The notes under the pieces: model-generated | Databases searched by the model: none | Told to the model about the DNA's origin: nothing | Seen by the model: the letters and a program-made list of their open reading frames with translations, nothing else | DNA from: Lichenostomus cassidix | Taxonomy: Eukaryota > Chordata > Aves > Passeriformes > Meliphagidae | Assembly (NCBI GenBank): GCA_008360975.2 | Contig: CM039211.1 | Coordinates: 50,900,077 to 50,964,076 of the forward strand | Length of the DNA stretch: 64,000 nt | Direction of reading: 5' to 3' | Shown here: piece after piece, positions 46,776 to 59,023 of the stretch | Numbering within the stretch: position 1 is the stretch's first letter | Layout: each line of letters opens with the position of its first letter | Program-made: the position numbers and the translations under genes

Positions 46776-49700
46776 GTACTAATCTTCTAAAGACTTACTG
46801 GAGTAAATGTGGGTTCATAAACATTTTGGTGTGTTCTGGTTTATCGCATTAAATTCTGCTCATAGGCACAATGTTGAACTACTGTTTTGATGTTAGACAT
46901 CGAAGTAAAAGAGCACAATGTTTTGATGGTGTCATCTTAATAAAAACTTGCTAGAAGTATAGTTCACAGATTTACTCTGAAATGTTCTTTAAATGAGTAA
47001 AATGAAACAAATTAGTTCTTGTTTTTCCAAGTCCGATCAGATTAAAGTGATATCATATATGTAAAAGTTTGTTAAATACTTTGCTAATAAGTACCATATC
47101 ACTCTTGGGTTTTAGAATTTATATATATGAGAAAGATCACAGTTGTCAACAATTCTGGATATAATTGATGCCTTTTGTATGCTAATTAATGAAAAGTCAT
47201 CATGGCAAACAGTCACAAGAAATACAAGTGTCCTCAACTAGACAGATGAAGAGGCTATTTCTCTTTTCCGATGCTGGTAGATAATAGTCTGCAAAGTATT
47301 AACAGTGTATGAAATGTTAAAAGAAAGGTTGCACACCAAACATTACTAGGCACGAGAGAATTAAAGTTGCTTGTAGGAGCTGAATTCCCTTCTATTTTCA
47401 TTTGTGCTGTGATTCAGTCTTTAATTAAATGATTGCTTGCTACTTTTCCTTACCAGGAGTCCTGTTTTATTCAGTGTGCAGTTCAGACAGTGTTCACTGA
47501 GAGGGAAATTATTCAATGTTTACTGTTGTCTTCAATGTTCAATGGGCCCCAAGCTTTATTTGTTATAAAGCTATAGCTCTAGTCTAATCCTGTTTTGAAT
47601 GCAGAATTACTGATTTCCTGATAGAGTTTTCTATGTTGCACACCACATGTTGTGAATTCTTAATTCTTGCAATATTCCAGCAAAGTAGAGTGGTATTTTT
47701 TTTGTTTGTAGATGGGGAACTGAAGCATATGATGATAAACACATCCATTAATTTTCAGTGCTGTTGTGAGGATTATAGGTTGAGCTTTTTTTGGTGTGCA
47801 ACCTTTTTTGTTCATTTCAGATTTGCAAATCACTTCTGTACTTTAGATGCCAGTGTTTCAAATTTGTGCCCAGAAGTTTGCCATTCTGAGTACCTCTGAA
47901 AAGTTTGTTGTAAGTCTGTATGCCACAATTGTTTTTAGTGAATCTTTAACATGGATCAGTTATGACTCTGCTTGTCCAGGTTTGGTGGTTTTTTTTTTTT
48001 TTAGTTAATTAAGGTAGCTTTTAAGTAATTTAATTACAGAAAAAATACTTCTATTTCCATCCAACCTTCACCACAGAACTATTTATTTTACAGAGAATAG
48101 TCTTTCTTATAAAATTAATTACATGAATGGCACAAATCCTATAAATAATATTATTGTGTAGTTATATAATGAGAGAATATATACAGCACATAGTGGAAGC
48201 CAGGAAATGTGTGTTGCTTTGTCTACCTTGTTGTCTTTTTTGGAACTTGACCCTTTGGTCTTGCAACATAATGTTATATTCTTTTAATGTTTCTTATGCA
48301 AACTGGTTTCTGTAGAAGAAAAAAGAAATTCTCTCATGTTTTTTTACTGGAACTCGAGTTTCAAAGTCCGTGTTTGAAATCTTTATGCTACTTGCTGAAA
48401 TAGCAGTCATCTTTACTTCCAATAGATAAACTGTTAAGTCAGCTCTCAAACTGCATGAGAACTGTCATTAGAGGACTATAGTATGCACATTTTTTGCTGG
48501 CTAATTTTAGATCTTTGCTGCTATAAAAACATCTTGAAATCTTGGATTTTTATTCTATCCTCTTTGTATGCTCTGGTTCATGATTGTTGTTGCCCTTACT
48601 CCCCCATCACAAATTCTGATCATTTTCCTCTCTCCTCTCCTTTCTTTTAATTTTTCATATCCTGAATTTTCCATTCTTGTCCCACTTCCACAGATTACCA
48701 TCAGTCCTCTTTCCATAGCGGTGTTGTCTATGCCCTCAGAGTCCCCATTGAAATTTGTGGACTTGGAGCCACAAAAAGTTAAAACTTGGAGTTTTAACTC
48801 TCTGTATATATTCTAAATACCTCACTCTTTTTTTATCACTTACCTGCCAGCTACTTCTCCCCAGGCCTCCACCTTTCACTTTGCAAATCTTCTTTGTCCT
48901 GTTTGGTTTTCTTAATAACTGCTATGTATTGTTTAATTGGCTCCATTCAGTTATGGCTATAGTCAGTTCTTACTATCATCTTCTCTTTTGTTCTTACCTG
49001 TAGAGTTTGTGCTCTTTCTTTTTAGTACTACCTTCTGATAAAAGAACTTGTTCTCCTAAAATTTGAAGTGGGAAGTATTCTGGAATTAGAAAGCTATCTG
49101 TATATTTACCTCTGTGAACAATGCATATTCTCATCTGCAGAGGAAGTCTCGTTAGTAGGATGGTTAGAGGCTCAGGGATGGCAGTTGATTTAAGTGCTGT
49201 AATATAAAACCAAACAAAAATGTCTCCACTTACTGGACTTTTGGACAGAATCCTGGTTACATGGTGGAAATAGTAATATAAATAAAATGTAGAATCTGCA
49301 ACATAACACTGTCTTTTTCGCCACTAGAATGTGTGGAACTCCTTGAGATGCAGCAGTAGTTACTAATACATTAAAAAGTATGCAGCTGCTACCAGATTTG
49401 GAAACTGCTGTACTGATGTTTGCTGTTTTCATCCTGGTGGTTTTATCCCAGATGTTTATTCTGTAAATAGTTACTATTGTCTTGCTTTTATTGACTTTCT
49501 TGTCTTGCATTTAGAACTTGTATTTTTTACAATGAGATAAGGAAAAAGGAGAAGTTACTCTTCAAATTCAAACTCTAAAAGTTGCTCTAAGGAAAATTAA
49601 ACTTTTAATTATAATTTGTACTTTTTATTTGGGTTTTTTTAATCTAGCTTAGAGACATTTATTTTAAAAAATCTCTTTTTTACAAAGGATAATTGAAAGC

Positions 49701-50171
49701 AGCTTTTAAGAACTTGTCAGCCTGGCTTACATCTAAGGGATTACTCCATGAATTTTAAGGAGAGGTTTGTAGATGCCCAGAATTCTCTGAGCAGATCTGG
49801 TTGTGTTTTGTTTTGGCATATTACTTGTATCAGTTGCTTTTGCTGAAGACTTGTCTTTTTGCATTTCTAATTAGTTTAATGTAATTTTGCTTCATTCTTT
49901 ATATGTGCATGTTAGCTGATCACTAAGTATCATGTTAGCAATATATTTGGGGAGAAAAAGCAAAAAAGCTGTTTGTTATAAATGTTATAAATTGAAATAC
50001 AGAAGTTATGCAACTAGAGCAGCAATTGAGAGTATTATAAAATTTCAATTTGAGAGCCCCCTGAAAGTTATCTGTAAAGTATAATTTAAAATAAGGATGC
50101 TTTTTATTATTAAAGTGTGTCATGAGCTGTTGTGAATTAGTAGTATAATGAAAATAATGTAAATACCCCAC

Positions 50172-50195
50172 TTTGTTTGTTTGTTTGTTTGTTTG
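50172..50195. repeat. (TTTG)n microsatellite
   Basis: About six TTTG units in POLK intron 3. A similar but shorter run precedes the exon at 58840. Confidence 0.9.
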
Positions 50196-51535
50196 AATGG
50201 CTTCCCCCTTGTGCTTTTAATTTGTCTGAATGAGTTTTCTTGGCCTCAAAGAGCCTACTGTGCTCTTCTGTGTAGAGTAGCCTAGTTTAAGGCCCTATTC
50301 TAGCATTTCATCCCTCAAAGCAACTTGGAACAAAACAAGGGAAAGACTTTGTAAATCATTTATCAGCAATTTAATTAGAACATTCCAAGCTCACTTGCCT
50401 TGGTTCAAGTGTCTTGAGCTCACAGATGGGTCTTGTGGATAAGGTTTATATGCTTTTTTATTAAGCAGCTCTGTTGAGGGAAATAAAAAAGAGAAGAACC
50501 ATGCAGATTGCATATAAACATTCCTCTCCAAGACCATAAATGAATTATAAATTAGTCCAGAGACATTTCTGTTGTGGTACCGTGATGTCATGAGCGTGTG
50601 TGTGTGTGTCCTTGTGCCTGCAAGCAAAGTGAAACTTTGGTTCCTTTTTGCTAATTCCATTTCTTGCTCTATTATGCCTATTGGGTTTTTTTTTACTAGC
50701 AGTAACAGCCTTTTGTTGTGTAGACTGGGGTTGCCATAGTCAGCACTGTGGTTAGGTAATCTTATTTTGGTAGCACTTTTTTTTTTCTCTTATTTCTAGA
50801 ATGATGTGTGATGATACTGCCAGCATAGCCATCTTAAATCAGTAGCCCTTAAAAATCCCATGTCAAATATTTCACTTGCACTTTCACATGGCAGCACAGC
50901 TTATACCTCATGCAAAGGTCAACAGTATTTCACGAACAAGCACATGATCTGCATGACTCTTGGTAAAAATGCAAGCAAATTAAGCACAAAGTATGTCATA
51001 CAGTAATCTGCATTGTTGGCCTCTGCTTCACAACACCATGGAACTGATGCAGCAGTACTGCTCACAGTCTACTAGTAGACATATGTATTTAACATTTGGA
51101 GTGAAACACACTTTGTGTATAGGCTATTCTTAAAAAAACTTGCAGTTTTCCTAGCAATCTGGCCTGAAGTGGTATGGGTTCCTGTAACAAAAGCTGAGAA
51201 ATTTTACTGAGGGATTGGCAATAGCTTACTTAGTAAGTAAACCTGTTTGTTTGAGACCTTATTTCTGACAAGAAAAGATAGATGGATGTGTTCTGTAAGC
51301 TGCTGGTCTTCTTTTCACCTTTCTAGGCCAATTTTTTGAAGTGTGATAGCTTTATTTAGGAATGTTGGAAATTCTTTAATAGCATGTTTTTAGTTTTGTA
51401 AAATAACCTGTATTGCTAAAACTAAGTGCTTAAGTAAAGCTTCATATTCAAGGGTCTTACAAGGTTTCTGTCTGAATCAGATACATCTTTTTTCACATAT
51501 ATGGGGTTTTGTTGTTTGGTGGGTGGGGGTTTGTG

Positions 51536-52110
51536 CTGGTTTTGGCTGGCATACGGTTACTTTTCTTCACAGCGGCTGGCACGGGCAGTATTTTGGATTT
51601 GTGCTGAAAGAAATTTTGATACTAAAGAGATGCTTAGCTATTGCCGAGCAACACTTGCACAGAGCCAAGGCCATTTCTGCTCCTCCCACTGCCCCACCAA
51701 TGAGGAGGCTGGGAGTGCACAAGGGTTGGGAGGGGACACAGCCAGGACAGCTGACCCCAACTGACCACAGGGATATTCCAGGCTGTATAGCATCGTGCTC
51801 AGTGTACAAAGTGGGGTGTAGATGAATGAAGGGGGCACTTTTGCAGCTATAGAATTTGTCTACCCAAGCAACCATTTTGTATGATGAAGCCGATTTTCCT
51901 GGAGATGGCTGAACACTTTCTGCCCATGGGAAGCAGTGAATGAATTCCTTTTTGATTTGCTTGCATGTACAGCTTTTGCTTTCTGTGATAAATTCTCATT
52001 ATTTCAACCCATGAGTTTTCTCACTTTTATTCTTCTGACTCTTCCACTGTAAGGGGGCGAGTAAGCAGCTACATGAGCTTAGTTGCCGGCTCAGGCTAAA
52101 CCAACAACAG
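51536..52110 (+). mobile_element. Solo LTR, probable avian ERVL type
   Basis: About 575 bp, starting CTGGTTTTGGCTGGCATACG and ending AACCAACAACAG. TTGTG flanks it on both sides (51531-51535 and 52111-52115), a perfect 5-bp target-site duplication, the length typical of ERVL. The text follows a very common songbird LTR that I recognise: a GGATTTGTGCTGAAA block, an AGGAGGCTGGGAGTGCACAA block, GAGGGGACACAGCCAGGACA, CCTGGAGATGGCTGAACAC and CATGAGTTTTCTCACTTTTA. No internal genes. It lies in the sense of POLK, so its signals could be read in that transcript. Confidence 0.8.
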
Positions 52111-52357
52111 TTGTGTTTCTCCTCACTAGATTTTGGGGTATTTTTTGTACTAATTGCTGCAGCAGCATTCTCTCTGAGAGCAAGTTTCATCAGAAACTTT
52201 GTTGGGATTTTTTGGTGGTGCTGGTTTGGTGGAGATTTGGTTTGTTGAGGTTCTTTTCTTTAACTATATGCAAGATGCATTTGAATTTTTAGGATCATCT
52301 ATATTATTGCACTTCCGCCAGGTTAGTAGTATTTCAATTACTGTTTATTCTGTTCAG

Positions 52358-52510
52358 GTGGACAAACTTGTGATAGAACTGGAACAGAGCCGTAACCTTA
52401 GCAGTACAATTGTACACATTGACATGGATGCCTTCTATGCAGCTGTGGAAATGAGAGACAATCCAGAGCTGAAGGAAAAGCCTATAGCAGTGGGATCAAT
52501 GAGCATGTTG
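52358..52510 (+). CDS. POLK: POLK coding exon 3 (palm, residues 87-137)
   Basis: This 153-bp exon, phase 0, encodes 51 residues. It includes [20 protein letters not shown], the Y-family motif that supplies the first catalytic metal ligand. Asp108 corresponds to human Asp107, and Tyr113 to the human steric-gate Tyr112 that excludes ribonucleotides. It ends AVGSMSML. The acceptor is TTCTGTTCAG and the donor is TTG then GTAAGG. The frame stays open for a while upstream in the intron, which extends the ORF to 52199, but the acceptor and the match to the family fix the start at 52358. Confidence 0.97.
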
Positions 52511-52880
52511 GTAAGGCTGAATGTTAAACTAATACAGAAATCAAGTACATGAATCATAAGCCTAAAAACCGTACAATAATAGCATAAATATAATGATGCT
52601 GTTTTATATGAATCATGGAAAACTCAAAAGTTTTAAAGGAAATAGCCTTTCTTAGATTTGACCATGTAAGATGGATTTTTCAGTAAAAAGTGTACTAATG
52701 AAAATTTAAATTGTGTAAACAGACTGAAAAGCAGGAGGAAGGAGAGTGAAAACGCATATAAATTGTTAGTTTTGTCAGTCTTTTCTGTATGGAGATATGT
52801 GATTAGAACTTTATTATTTAATACTAAACTTGAACAAAAATTTCTTTACTGTACACTAAACTTATTTAATCTCTCCTAAG
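52511..52880 (+). other. POLK: POLK intron 4
   Basis: A short intron of 370 bp, AT-rich, with nothing else recognised. Confidence 0.9.
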
Positions 52881-53012
52881 TCCACCTCAAATTACCATGC
52901 TAGGAGATTCGGTGTGCGTGCAGCCATGCCTGGATTTATTGCTAAAAGGCTATGTCCACATCTAACTATAGTACCACTAAACTTTGAAAAATACGGCAAA
53001 GTGAGTAAAGAG
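52881..53012 (+). CDS. POLK: POLK coding exon 4 (fingers, residues 138-181)
   Basis: This 132-bp exon, phase 0, encodes 44 residues beginning STSNYHARRFGVRAAMPGFI and ending KYGKVSKE. It contains the conserved Y-x-A-R-x-x-G-V-R-A-A-M motif of the fingers, whose Tyr and Arg contact the incoming nucleotide's phosphates in Y-family enzymes. The acceptor is CTCTCCTAAG and the donor is GAG then GTAAGT. Very close to mammalian POLK. The antisense ORF at 52892-53077 is a shadow of this exon. Confidence 0.97.
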
Positions 53013-54597
53013 GTAAGTCTGGAAGTGGACTCTAACCAAACGTTACTATGCTTGTTTTTAGACTCTATCAATAACATCAGTTCTACGTAATATGAAAAGT
53101 GATAATTTAACTATTAAACTCTTCAGTAATGAGGCATTAAATATAAGTCAAACAAAATATTGGTGCTTTTGGGCAAGGAGATGAAAAAGCACTGCACTTA
53201 CCCAATCTGGCCGAGTTAGTAGTGATGCTGATAGAAGTTTTGAAAATCTCTGTATAGTGAGCTAATGGTAGCATTTGAGCTGTATTATTCTTAAAAGTTC
53301 AAAATCAGGGAGTATAATCTGATTATTAGGAAGTTGCAAGTACGTAGCAAACATAATTTCATACCATGATAATCGTACTTTAGAGTACTAATTACTGGAG
53401 AGAAAAACAAAGAGCACTACTGACTACTAAATGCAGATTAATTTTTTTTAAAGAAGGGACTTGATAGAAAGAGCAAAAGAAATAGTGGGAAAATAAATAA
53501 TATTTTGCATTAATGGAAGTAGTTTTACTTAGTGCTAGAGGAAATAGTTATGATACCTAAAAGCCTGTTGGAAAAAAAAAAAAAAAGAAAAAAAGATCTT
53601 TTTTCCATTTTAAATCAAACCAGTGCATGACACAAGTCTCCTGACTTTAATAAAATGATGTCAGGCCTTCTTTATTTATTTTCATTAAGCCTCAGTCCCT
53701 TCATATATATAAAGTAAGGTTGATCTTACTTGATTTCTTTTACTTATGTAAAAAAAAAGCTTATATAAATATGGATATTTCAGAATGGGTTTGAACTTGT
53801 TGAAGATCTTGGATTTCATTATGAGTATTTCATTTATTGTTTGCTAGGGTGAAGTATTAAAGATTTGGCTTGATCTGAATTATTAGTTACGTTTCTCTTT
53901 TGGGATTTGGGTTGAAAATATTTAAATTTATTTCATTTTGTCTTTTAAAGTTGAGTAGTGAATCCTGTATTTATTCAGTTTCAGAAAGATGAAGTGCATG
54001 TGGACAAATGTTGTGATACCTAAGAACTTGACCCAAACTGATAGGAAAAAACATGACACAGTCAGATTTTCCTCCATGTTAAAAAAAAAAAAAAAGGGAG
54101 AGAGGAGAGAGAAGGTAGAGCTTTTGTTTTGACCATTTATTTTATTATGTTTCCTTCTAGAAAGATGAACTTATCACAAAAGATTTCCCAACACGTTTTG
54201 CCTGTGGCATTAACCACTGGTCTAAAACACTGGGCACAGAAAGCTGCATCAGCTTACCTGCTTTGCTGAGTTTCCAGGTCCCCAAAGTTTTATTCAGGTG
54301 GTTACTGCAGTGTCCAAGAACTTAGTGGCTGTGGAGTGCTTATACACTGATCTTAGTGGCCTTTGCAGTAAAATACACTGCTCAAAATCTGTTTAGTTCT
54401 CACTTACTGTTAGTATCTTGCTGATTGTGAGATACGCTACTGTAATTTTACAATACCAAGAAATAATTTGTTCCATAAGTATCTTTAATATTTACTGATC
54501 TTGAAGTTTCAGAGTATATTTGCTTGTGTCCTAATTTTGTGTCAAGATCTGCTCTTACAGCAACAAGGCTTTAAAGTTTCACTATGTGTTTGTCAAG
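53013..54597 (+). other. POLK: POLK intron 5
   Basis: About 1.6 kb, AT-rich, with A runs at 53572-53586 and 54080-54094, the latter followed by a purine-rich GGGAGAGAGGAGAGAGAAGG stretch. A second possible acceptor, CTCTTACAG ending at 54560, would shift the frame and is not used in my model. Confidence 0.85.
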
Positions 54598-54751
54598 GTT
54601 AGAGAAATACTGGCTGAATATGATCCCAATTTTATGCCTATGGGCCTAGATGAAGCCTACCTGAACATAACAGAGCACTTGGAGGAAAGGCTGAACTGGC
54701 CTGAAGATAGGAGAAGATTCTTTTTTAATACAGAAAGCACTACAGGAATAG
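54598..54751 (+). CDS. POLK: POLK coding exon 5 (palm catalytic acids, residues 182-232)
   Basis: This 154-bp exon enters in phase 0 and leaves in phase 1. It encodes 51 residues plus one base, beginning VREILAEYDPNFMPMGLDEA. Asp199 and Glu200 match the human catalytic pair Asp198 and Glu199. The residue before Leu-Asp-Glu is Gly (codon GGC at 54643-54645), where human has Ser. It continues YLNITEHLEERLNWPEDRRR and then enters the variable palm insert. The acceptor is TTTGTCAAG and the donor is ATAG then GTAAGC. Confidence 0.96.
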
Positions 54752-56898
54752 GTAAGCAAGTTGCTCACTTTTCATGAGGCTACCTGATGCTGAGGAGACA
54801 GACTGTTTCTTTTAGGGATTCTAGGCAGAACCATGATGGCACTAAATTATAGCTGGAATTTAAGCTTTATTTTCTTTAGCAGGATTTCAGTACTATAGTA
54901 GTGAATTTATTATTAGAATGGCACAGGATTTCTACAACCAGATTCAGTGTAATGCAATCTCTAAGCAGCAAAATAAAGCATTTATAATACAATAGAACCT
55001 GGACCCTCTGCAGATCAGGTTGGATCATAACACTCGGTTTGCTGTATCAATATAACAAGCATAATATAGACTCAAAAATCATATGAAAGAGCACGAGTCA
55101 CTCCCTCAATCTTCAGAGGAACCAGATGAAGGTAGAGGTGTCCCTGGCCATTCAGGAGTCCCTAGGCCTCAATGTCCAGTGGCAGCTCTGGCCCAAGTTC
55201 CTCCTTAGGACCTGTCACAGGTTAGATTTAGAGACAGTGCTCTGGGGGCTGCAGACAGACAGTCATTGAGGCTCTGGGGCTGCACAGGCAGACAGTACTC
55301 TGCGAGCTGCAGGCAGGCAGTGCTTTGGGGTTCTGGGGGCTGCAGGCAGGCAGTGCTTTGGGGCTCTGGGGGATTCCAACAGACAGTGGTCTGGAGGCTA
55401 GTGACAGGCAGTGCTTTGGGGCTCTGGGGGATTCCAACAGACAGTGGTCTGGGGGCTACTGACAGGCAGTGCTTTGGGGCTCTGGGGGCTGCAGAGACAG
55501 TGCTTTGGGGGCTGCACAGACAGTGCTCTGGGGGCTGCAGCTTCCCAGTGCTGCAACAGTATCATCCACAGCACTGGACTGACCAGGTGTTGGAACATGC
55601 AGGCGAGCAAGGAGGGGTGTGAACACAGCACCAGGGAATGGCTGCTTGCCTTGTGAAATGGCATTAGTCACGCTGATCACATTACCAGGGCTGGGAGCAG
55701 GGGTTTCCAGTCACATGCTTATAAGCTTCAGATAAGCTGCTCCCGTTGAAAGTCCTTCCGTAATTTGTCCTCCCATATGTTTTCTACCTCCAGTTTAGTT
55801 AGTTTACAGGTTAACTTCCTCTACTGCTCACCTGTGAATAAAAGGTACACTGCTAATGATTTGGACTTTGAGGATTTTTTTCCTTTTAATTTGAATAAAA
55901 TGTTCCAAAAGTGGTACTAGGTTTTTTAAACCAAATGGCATGGTTTAGGTCTGCATTACAATTCAACATGGTAATTTTGGAAATAAGTAGCAGGATCACT
56001 CCAGGATTTATAGTAATATTCAATAAGAGCATAAATAGTAATATTTTTTATTTCAGTTGGCTTTAGAAGCTGTAGTTGGAACCACATCCACATCTGTATA
56101 TCCACTTAAGAATTACAGAAAAGAACAAGTCATAGAAATGGTTGAATGATGTAGAATATTCCATACAAATGGAATATTTGTACTATCTGTATATTCAAAA
56201 ATTCTAACAATCATTAAGAGGATAATCAAGCATGCACTACTACAGAAAAGCATTAATAAAATAGAAAGCAACAAACCAGCATAGTCTTTACAAAATCAGT
56301 ATCACTGATGTGTAGTCATGTGCTTCTTCATATTTGCCTGATACCTTTGTTCCTGTGAAACACAAACAAGTGCTCAGAATGTGAAGCTGTAATAGTAATG
56401 TTTGTAGAGTCAGACAAAAGGCTGCTGACCTTACTTGTTCTACTATGACTGCAGCTGAAAATGAGAAGCTCACCAGGCTGATCGTTCTAGAACCAGATAT
56501 GCCAGAACCCTAATTTTATTTGGAGAATATTGAAAAAAATTCTGTGGAACATTTTAGTTTCTTCCCAAAAAGAGAGCATCTGGCCTTAAATCTGATGGGA
56601 AACAAAAATAATGCCAAAATCTTGGTGGTTTTGCTACAGCAACAGGACATTAAACCTTTTGCTTTTCCGGAAGCTATGTCCAGCCTCCTAGCCAATTCCT
56701 CCAATCTCAGCCAAATTCAAATTATATTAAAACCAAAGCAGTGACATTTCTCTGGTTTTTAAACAAAAAAACCAATCCAATTACTTTCTCTAAATAAAAC
56801 CAGAAAGAAATAAAACTGCTGATGAACTCTGAAGCCACTAAAGAAGGAAATCAGTGTGTTCTGTATGGATGTATTAATTGTTTGTGTTTCTTACTTAG
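54752..56898 (+). other. POLK: POLK intron 6
   Basis: About 2.1 kb. It holds a GC-rich minisatellite at 55231-55540. The rest is AT-rich and shows no recognisable element. Confidence 0.85.
55231..55540. repeat. GC-rich minisatellite, irregular unit of about 20-40 bp
   Basis: Repeats of GACAGTGCTTTGGGGCTCTG followed by GGGGGCTGCAGGCAGGCAGT or GGGGGATTCCAACAGACAGT, with unit-length variation. About 310 bp inside POLK intron 6. It produces several overlapping small ORFs on both strands (55228-55680), none of which looks like a gene. Confidence 0.9.
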
Positions 56899-57114
56899 AT
56901 AAAGATGATATGAAAATGTCTGCCAAGTTTAATGAAGGTGAGGTCTCTTCTTCACCAGTACTGTTTGAAGACAGCACATCTCTCATAGATGACGACCTTA
57001 ATCAAGGAGGTCTATCAGTGCAAAACTCAGTTGTCTTTGGAACTTCTGCGGAGGAAGTTGTGAAGGAGATTCGCTTTAGGATTGAGCAGAAAACTCAACT
57101 GACTGCTAGTGCAG
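56899..57114 (+). CDS. POLK: POLK coding exon 6 (palm insert and re-entry, residues 233-305)
   Basis: This 216-bp exon goes from phase 1 to phase 1. The first third (DKDDMKMSAKFNEGEVSSSP) is the acidic, serine-rich, poorly conserved insert found in vertebrate POLK. The rest, from QNSVVFGTSAEEVVKEIRF to RIEQKTQLTASAG, is highly conserved palm. The acceptor is TTACTTAG and the donor is GCAG then GTATTC. It joins coding exon 5 to make Asp (G|AT) and coding exon 7 to make Gly (G|GA). Confidence 0.96.
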
Positions 57115-58839
57115 GTATTCAGACACATATGAATAATAATTAATCTCTGTATTTCCATACTGTCTTCTACTTCAGTCTCAGAGGGCATTAATTAAGAATT
57201 TAGCCTTGCCACAGCATTCTTCTGCAAAAAAAAAAAAAAAAAAAAAAAAGAAGCTTTGAAAGCCTGCAAAGAATGTGACTTTCAGTTATTTCAAGAGATG
57301 TCACAGCTGTCAAAGCCACTACTGTTTGTTTTCTTTTTTTCTCTTTTTAAATAATTGAAACAGTTACATAATCTTTTTGCTTCTTTCTTCTTGAAATATA
57401 AGTAAGCAGTGAGGAAGATTGACCAGTGCACTTGAGCTAATCTTAGTCCAGGTGGTTGTTACTCTAGTGCGTCATGTAAATTGTTTTTGTCAGCCAGTGG
57501 GTCATAGTGCAGTCTGTCGCTGATTGCTGAACTGGTCTTAGTGTGAACAGCAGATCTGTGCTGTTACATATTTCTAACCTCTCCACCCTGTTCCTTGCTT
57601 AAAACAATATCAAAATTCATTAAAATGTTAGTCCTCAGAGAAGAGAATATATGATGAAGCTAATAAACTCTTCAATAGCTTTTTAATATTTACCAATCAA
57701 GTTTTATGTCTTGACTTCAGGCAACCAACCTTTAAATCTCAGCTATTTTGATTGACTAAAAACAGTGTTATGTCCCTAGCCACTTAGTTTGGACGCCATC
57801 CAAACTGCTTTGTGAACCAGGTCACCCAAGTATCAGGCAATGGTGAGCTTTACGAAGCAGCTCCAGAAAGTCAGGAAAGTGTGTAATATAAGAGGTGAAG
57901 AAAAGGCCTAGTAAGAAGAAGCAGGATGAGAACCTCCCTCCCATGTATGTTATTTCATGAGTGGTAGTAAAAGAACACTTTTGTTTATGGAAATTTTGTC
58001 TTTGTAGGGATAAGTTAGTGTTTAGAAAACAGGCATAGCTTTTATAAGTGCCAACAGGGGTCTTAATCCCAAAAATGAAAAATAATTAGAAGGGTAAGCG
58101 AAAAAATACAGATAATCAATAATAAATAAAATTATTTCTCCTATCTTGAATAATATGTCATATCAGTGAACAAACAAAAATTTAGACCACCAGGGCTGTC
58201 AGGCAAAGTTCTGGTTTTCTTGCTAAAGAAATTCCTGAGTTCATTTGTAAAAATGATTACTTTGATAGAAAAGAGCCATCCCTCCACATTCCTCCACATT
58301 CCTCTGATGTCTGTGAAATATATATACATTTTTAAATTATTGCATTCCAGTAGTAGCCCATAAAATAATAAAATTTGTTCAATTCTGTCCAAAGAAGTCT
58401 TTTTACTGAAATACAGGGAAGAAAGGTCTCCTTCTTATTAAGAGTTCATCTTAACTACCATTATAAGCATTTCCTTTCTTACCATAATCACCATCATAAA
58501 AGTGTTGAATCATGTAACTGATGTTATTTTTAAGGACTTGGTGTTTAACCCCTCTTGACTTATTAGTGCATGTTGTATTATCCCGACTGTCTTAAAATAA
58601 GAAGTACACTTTATTTAAATTATATTTAATCTGTTACATTTATTTGTTCTTTCATAACTGTCACAAAACTTTTTAGCAGAATTGTATCAAATATGGTTTT
58701 CAGTTATCATCATTCTTTTCCTTATTTTAGTCTTTGTCAGGTGTGTAGGCTACTTATTCACTTTTAAATATTGGACAGTTGAAATTAAACTTTGTCTTAT
58801 GTTTTTTTTAAATACTATGTTTGTTTGTTTGTTTTTAAG
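57115..58839 (+). other. POLK: POLK intron 7
   Basis: About 1.7 kb. From 57196 on it is the first copy of the block duplicated around gap 2. It contains a 24-A run at 57226-57249 and a (TTTG)n run just before the acceptor. The true intron is probably this one. Confidence 0.85.
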
Positions 58840-59023
58840 GAATAGCACCAAATACAATGCTAGCAAAAATGTGCAGTGATCGTAATAAACCTAATGGGCA
58901 GTACAGAATTTCTCCTGAGAGACAAGCAGTGCTAGATTTCCTAAAAGATTTGCCCATTAGAAAGGTAAGAAACACAATGGTGTTTATTGTTCTGTCATGT
59001 AATGCCTTTCTGTTTGAGAAGCA
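57196..59023. repeat. Duplicated block, copy 1 (left of gap 2)
   Basis: 1828 bp that recur at 59524-61351 with a constant offset of 2328. The copies share even the 24-base A run (57226-57249 and 59554-59577). The block stops at the N run. It includes the whole 125-bp POLK coding exon 7 with its splice sites. It is read as an unmerged contig overlap. Confidence 0.94.
58840..58964 (+). CDS. POLK: POLK coding exon 7, copy 1 (residues 306-346)
   Basis: This 125-bp exon enters in phase 1 and leaves in phase 0: two bases completing Gly305, then 41 codons beginning IAPNTMLAKMCSDRNKPNGQ and ending DFLKDLPIRK. This is the end of the palm, with the conserved A-P-N-x-M-L-A-K and S-D-x-N-K-P-N-G-Q motifs that contact DNA and the dNTP. 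The acceptor is GTTTTTAAG and the donor is AAG then GTAAGA. An identical exon lies at 61168-61292. Only one can be used: after the first copy, the second would read GAA TAG. Confidence 0.95.

Larger units (their letters stand above)
46776..52357 (+). other. POLK: POLK intron 3
   Basis: About 5.6 kb, AT-rich, with a (TTTG)n microsatellite at 50172-50195, a short (GT)n near 50595-50608 and an ERVL-like solo LTR at 51536-52110, only about 250 bp before the next exon. No other gene recognised. Confidence 0.85.

Noticed and set aside
54561..54597. Alternative POLK exon start after CTCTTACAG at 54560
   Set aside because: It would add 37 bases and shift the frame; the acceptor at 54597 keeps the family sequence in phase.
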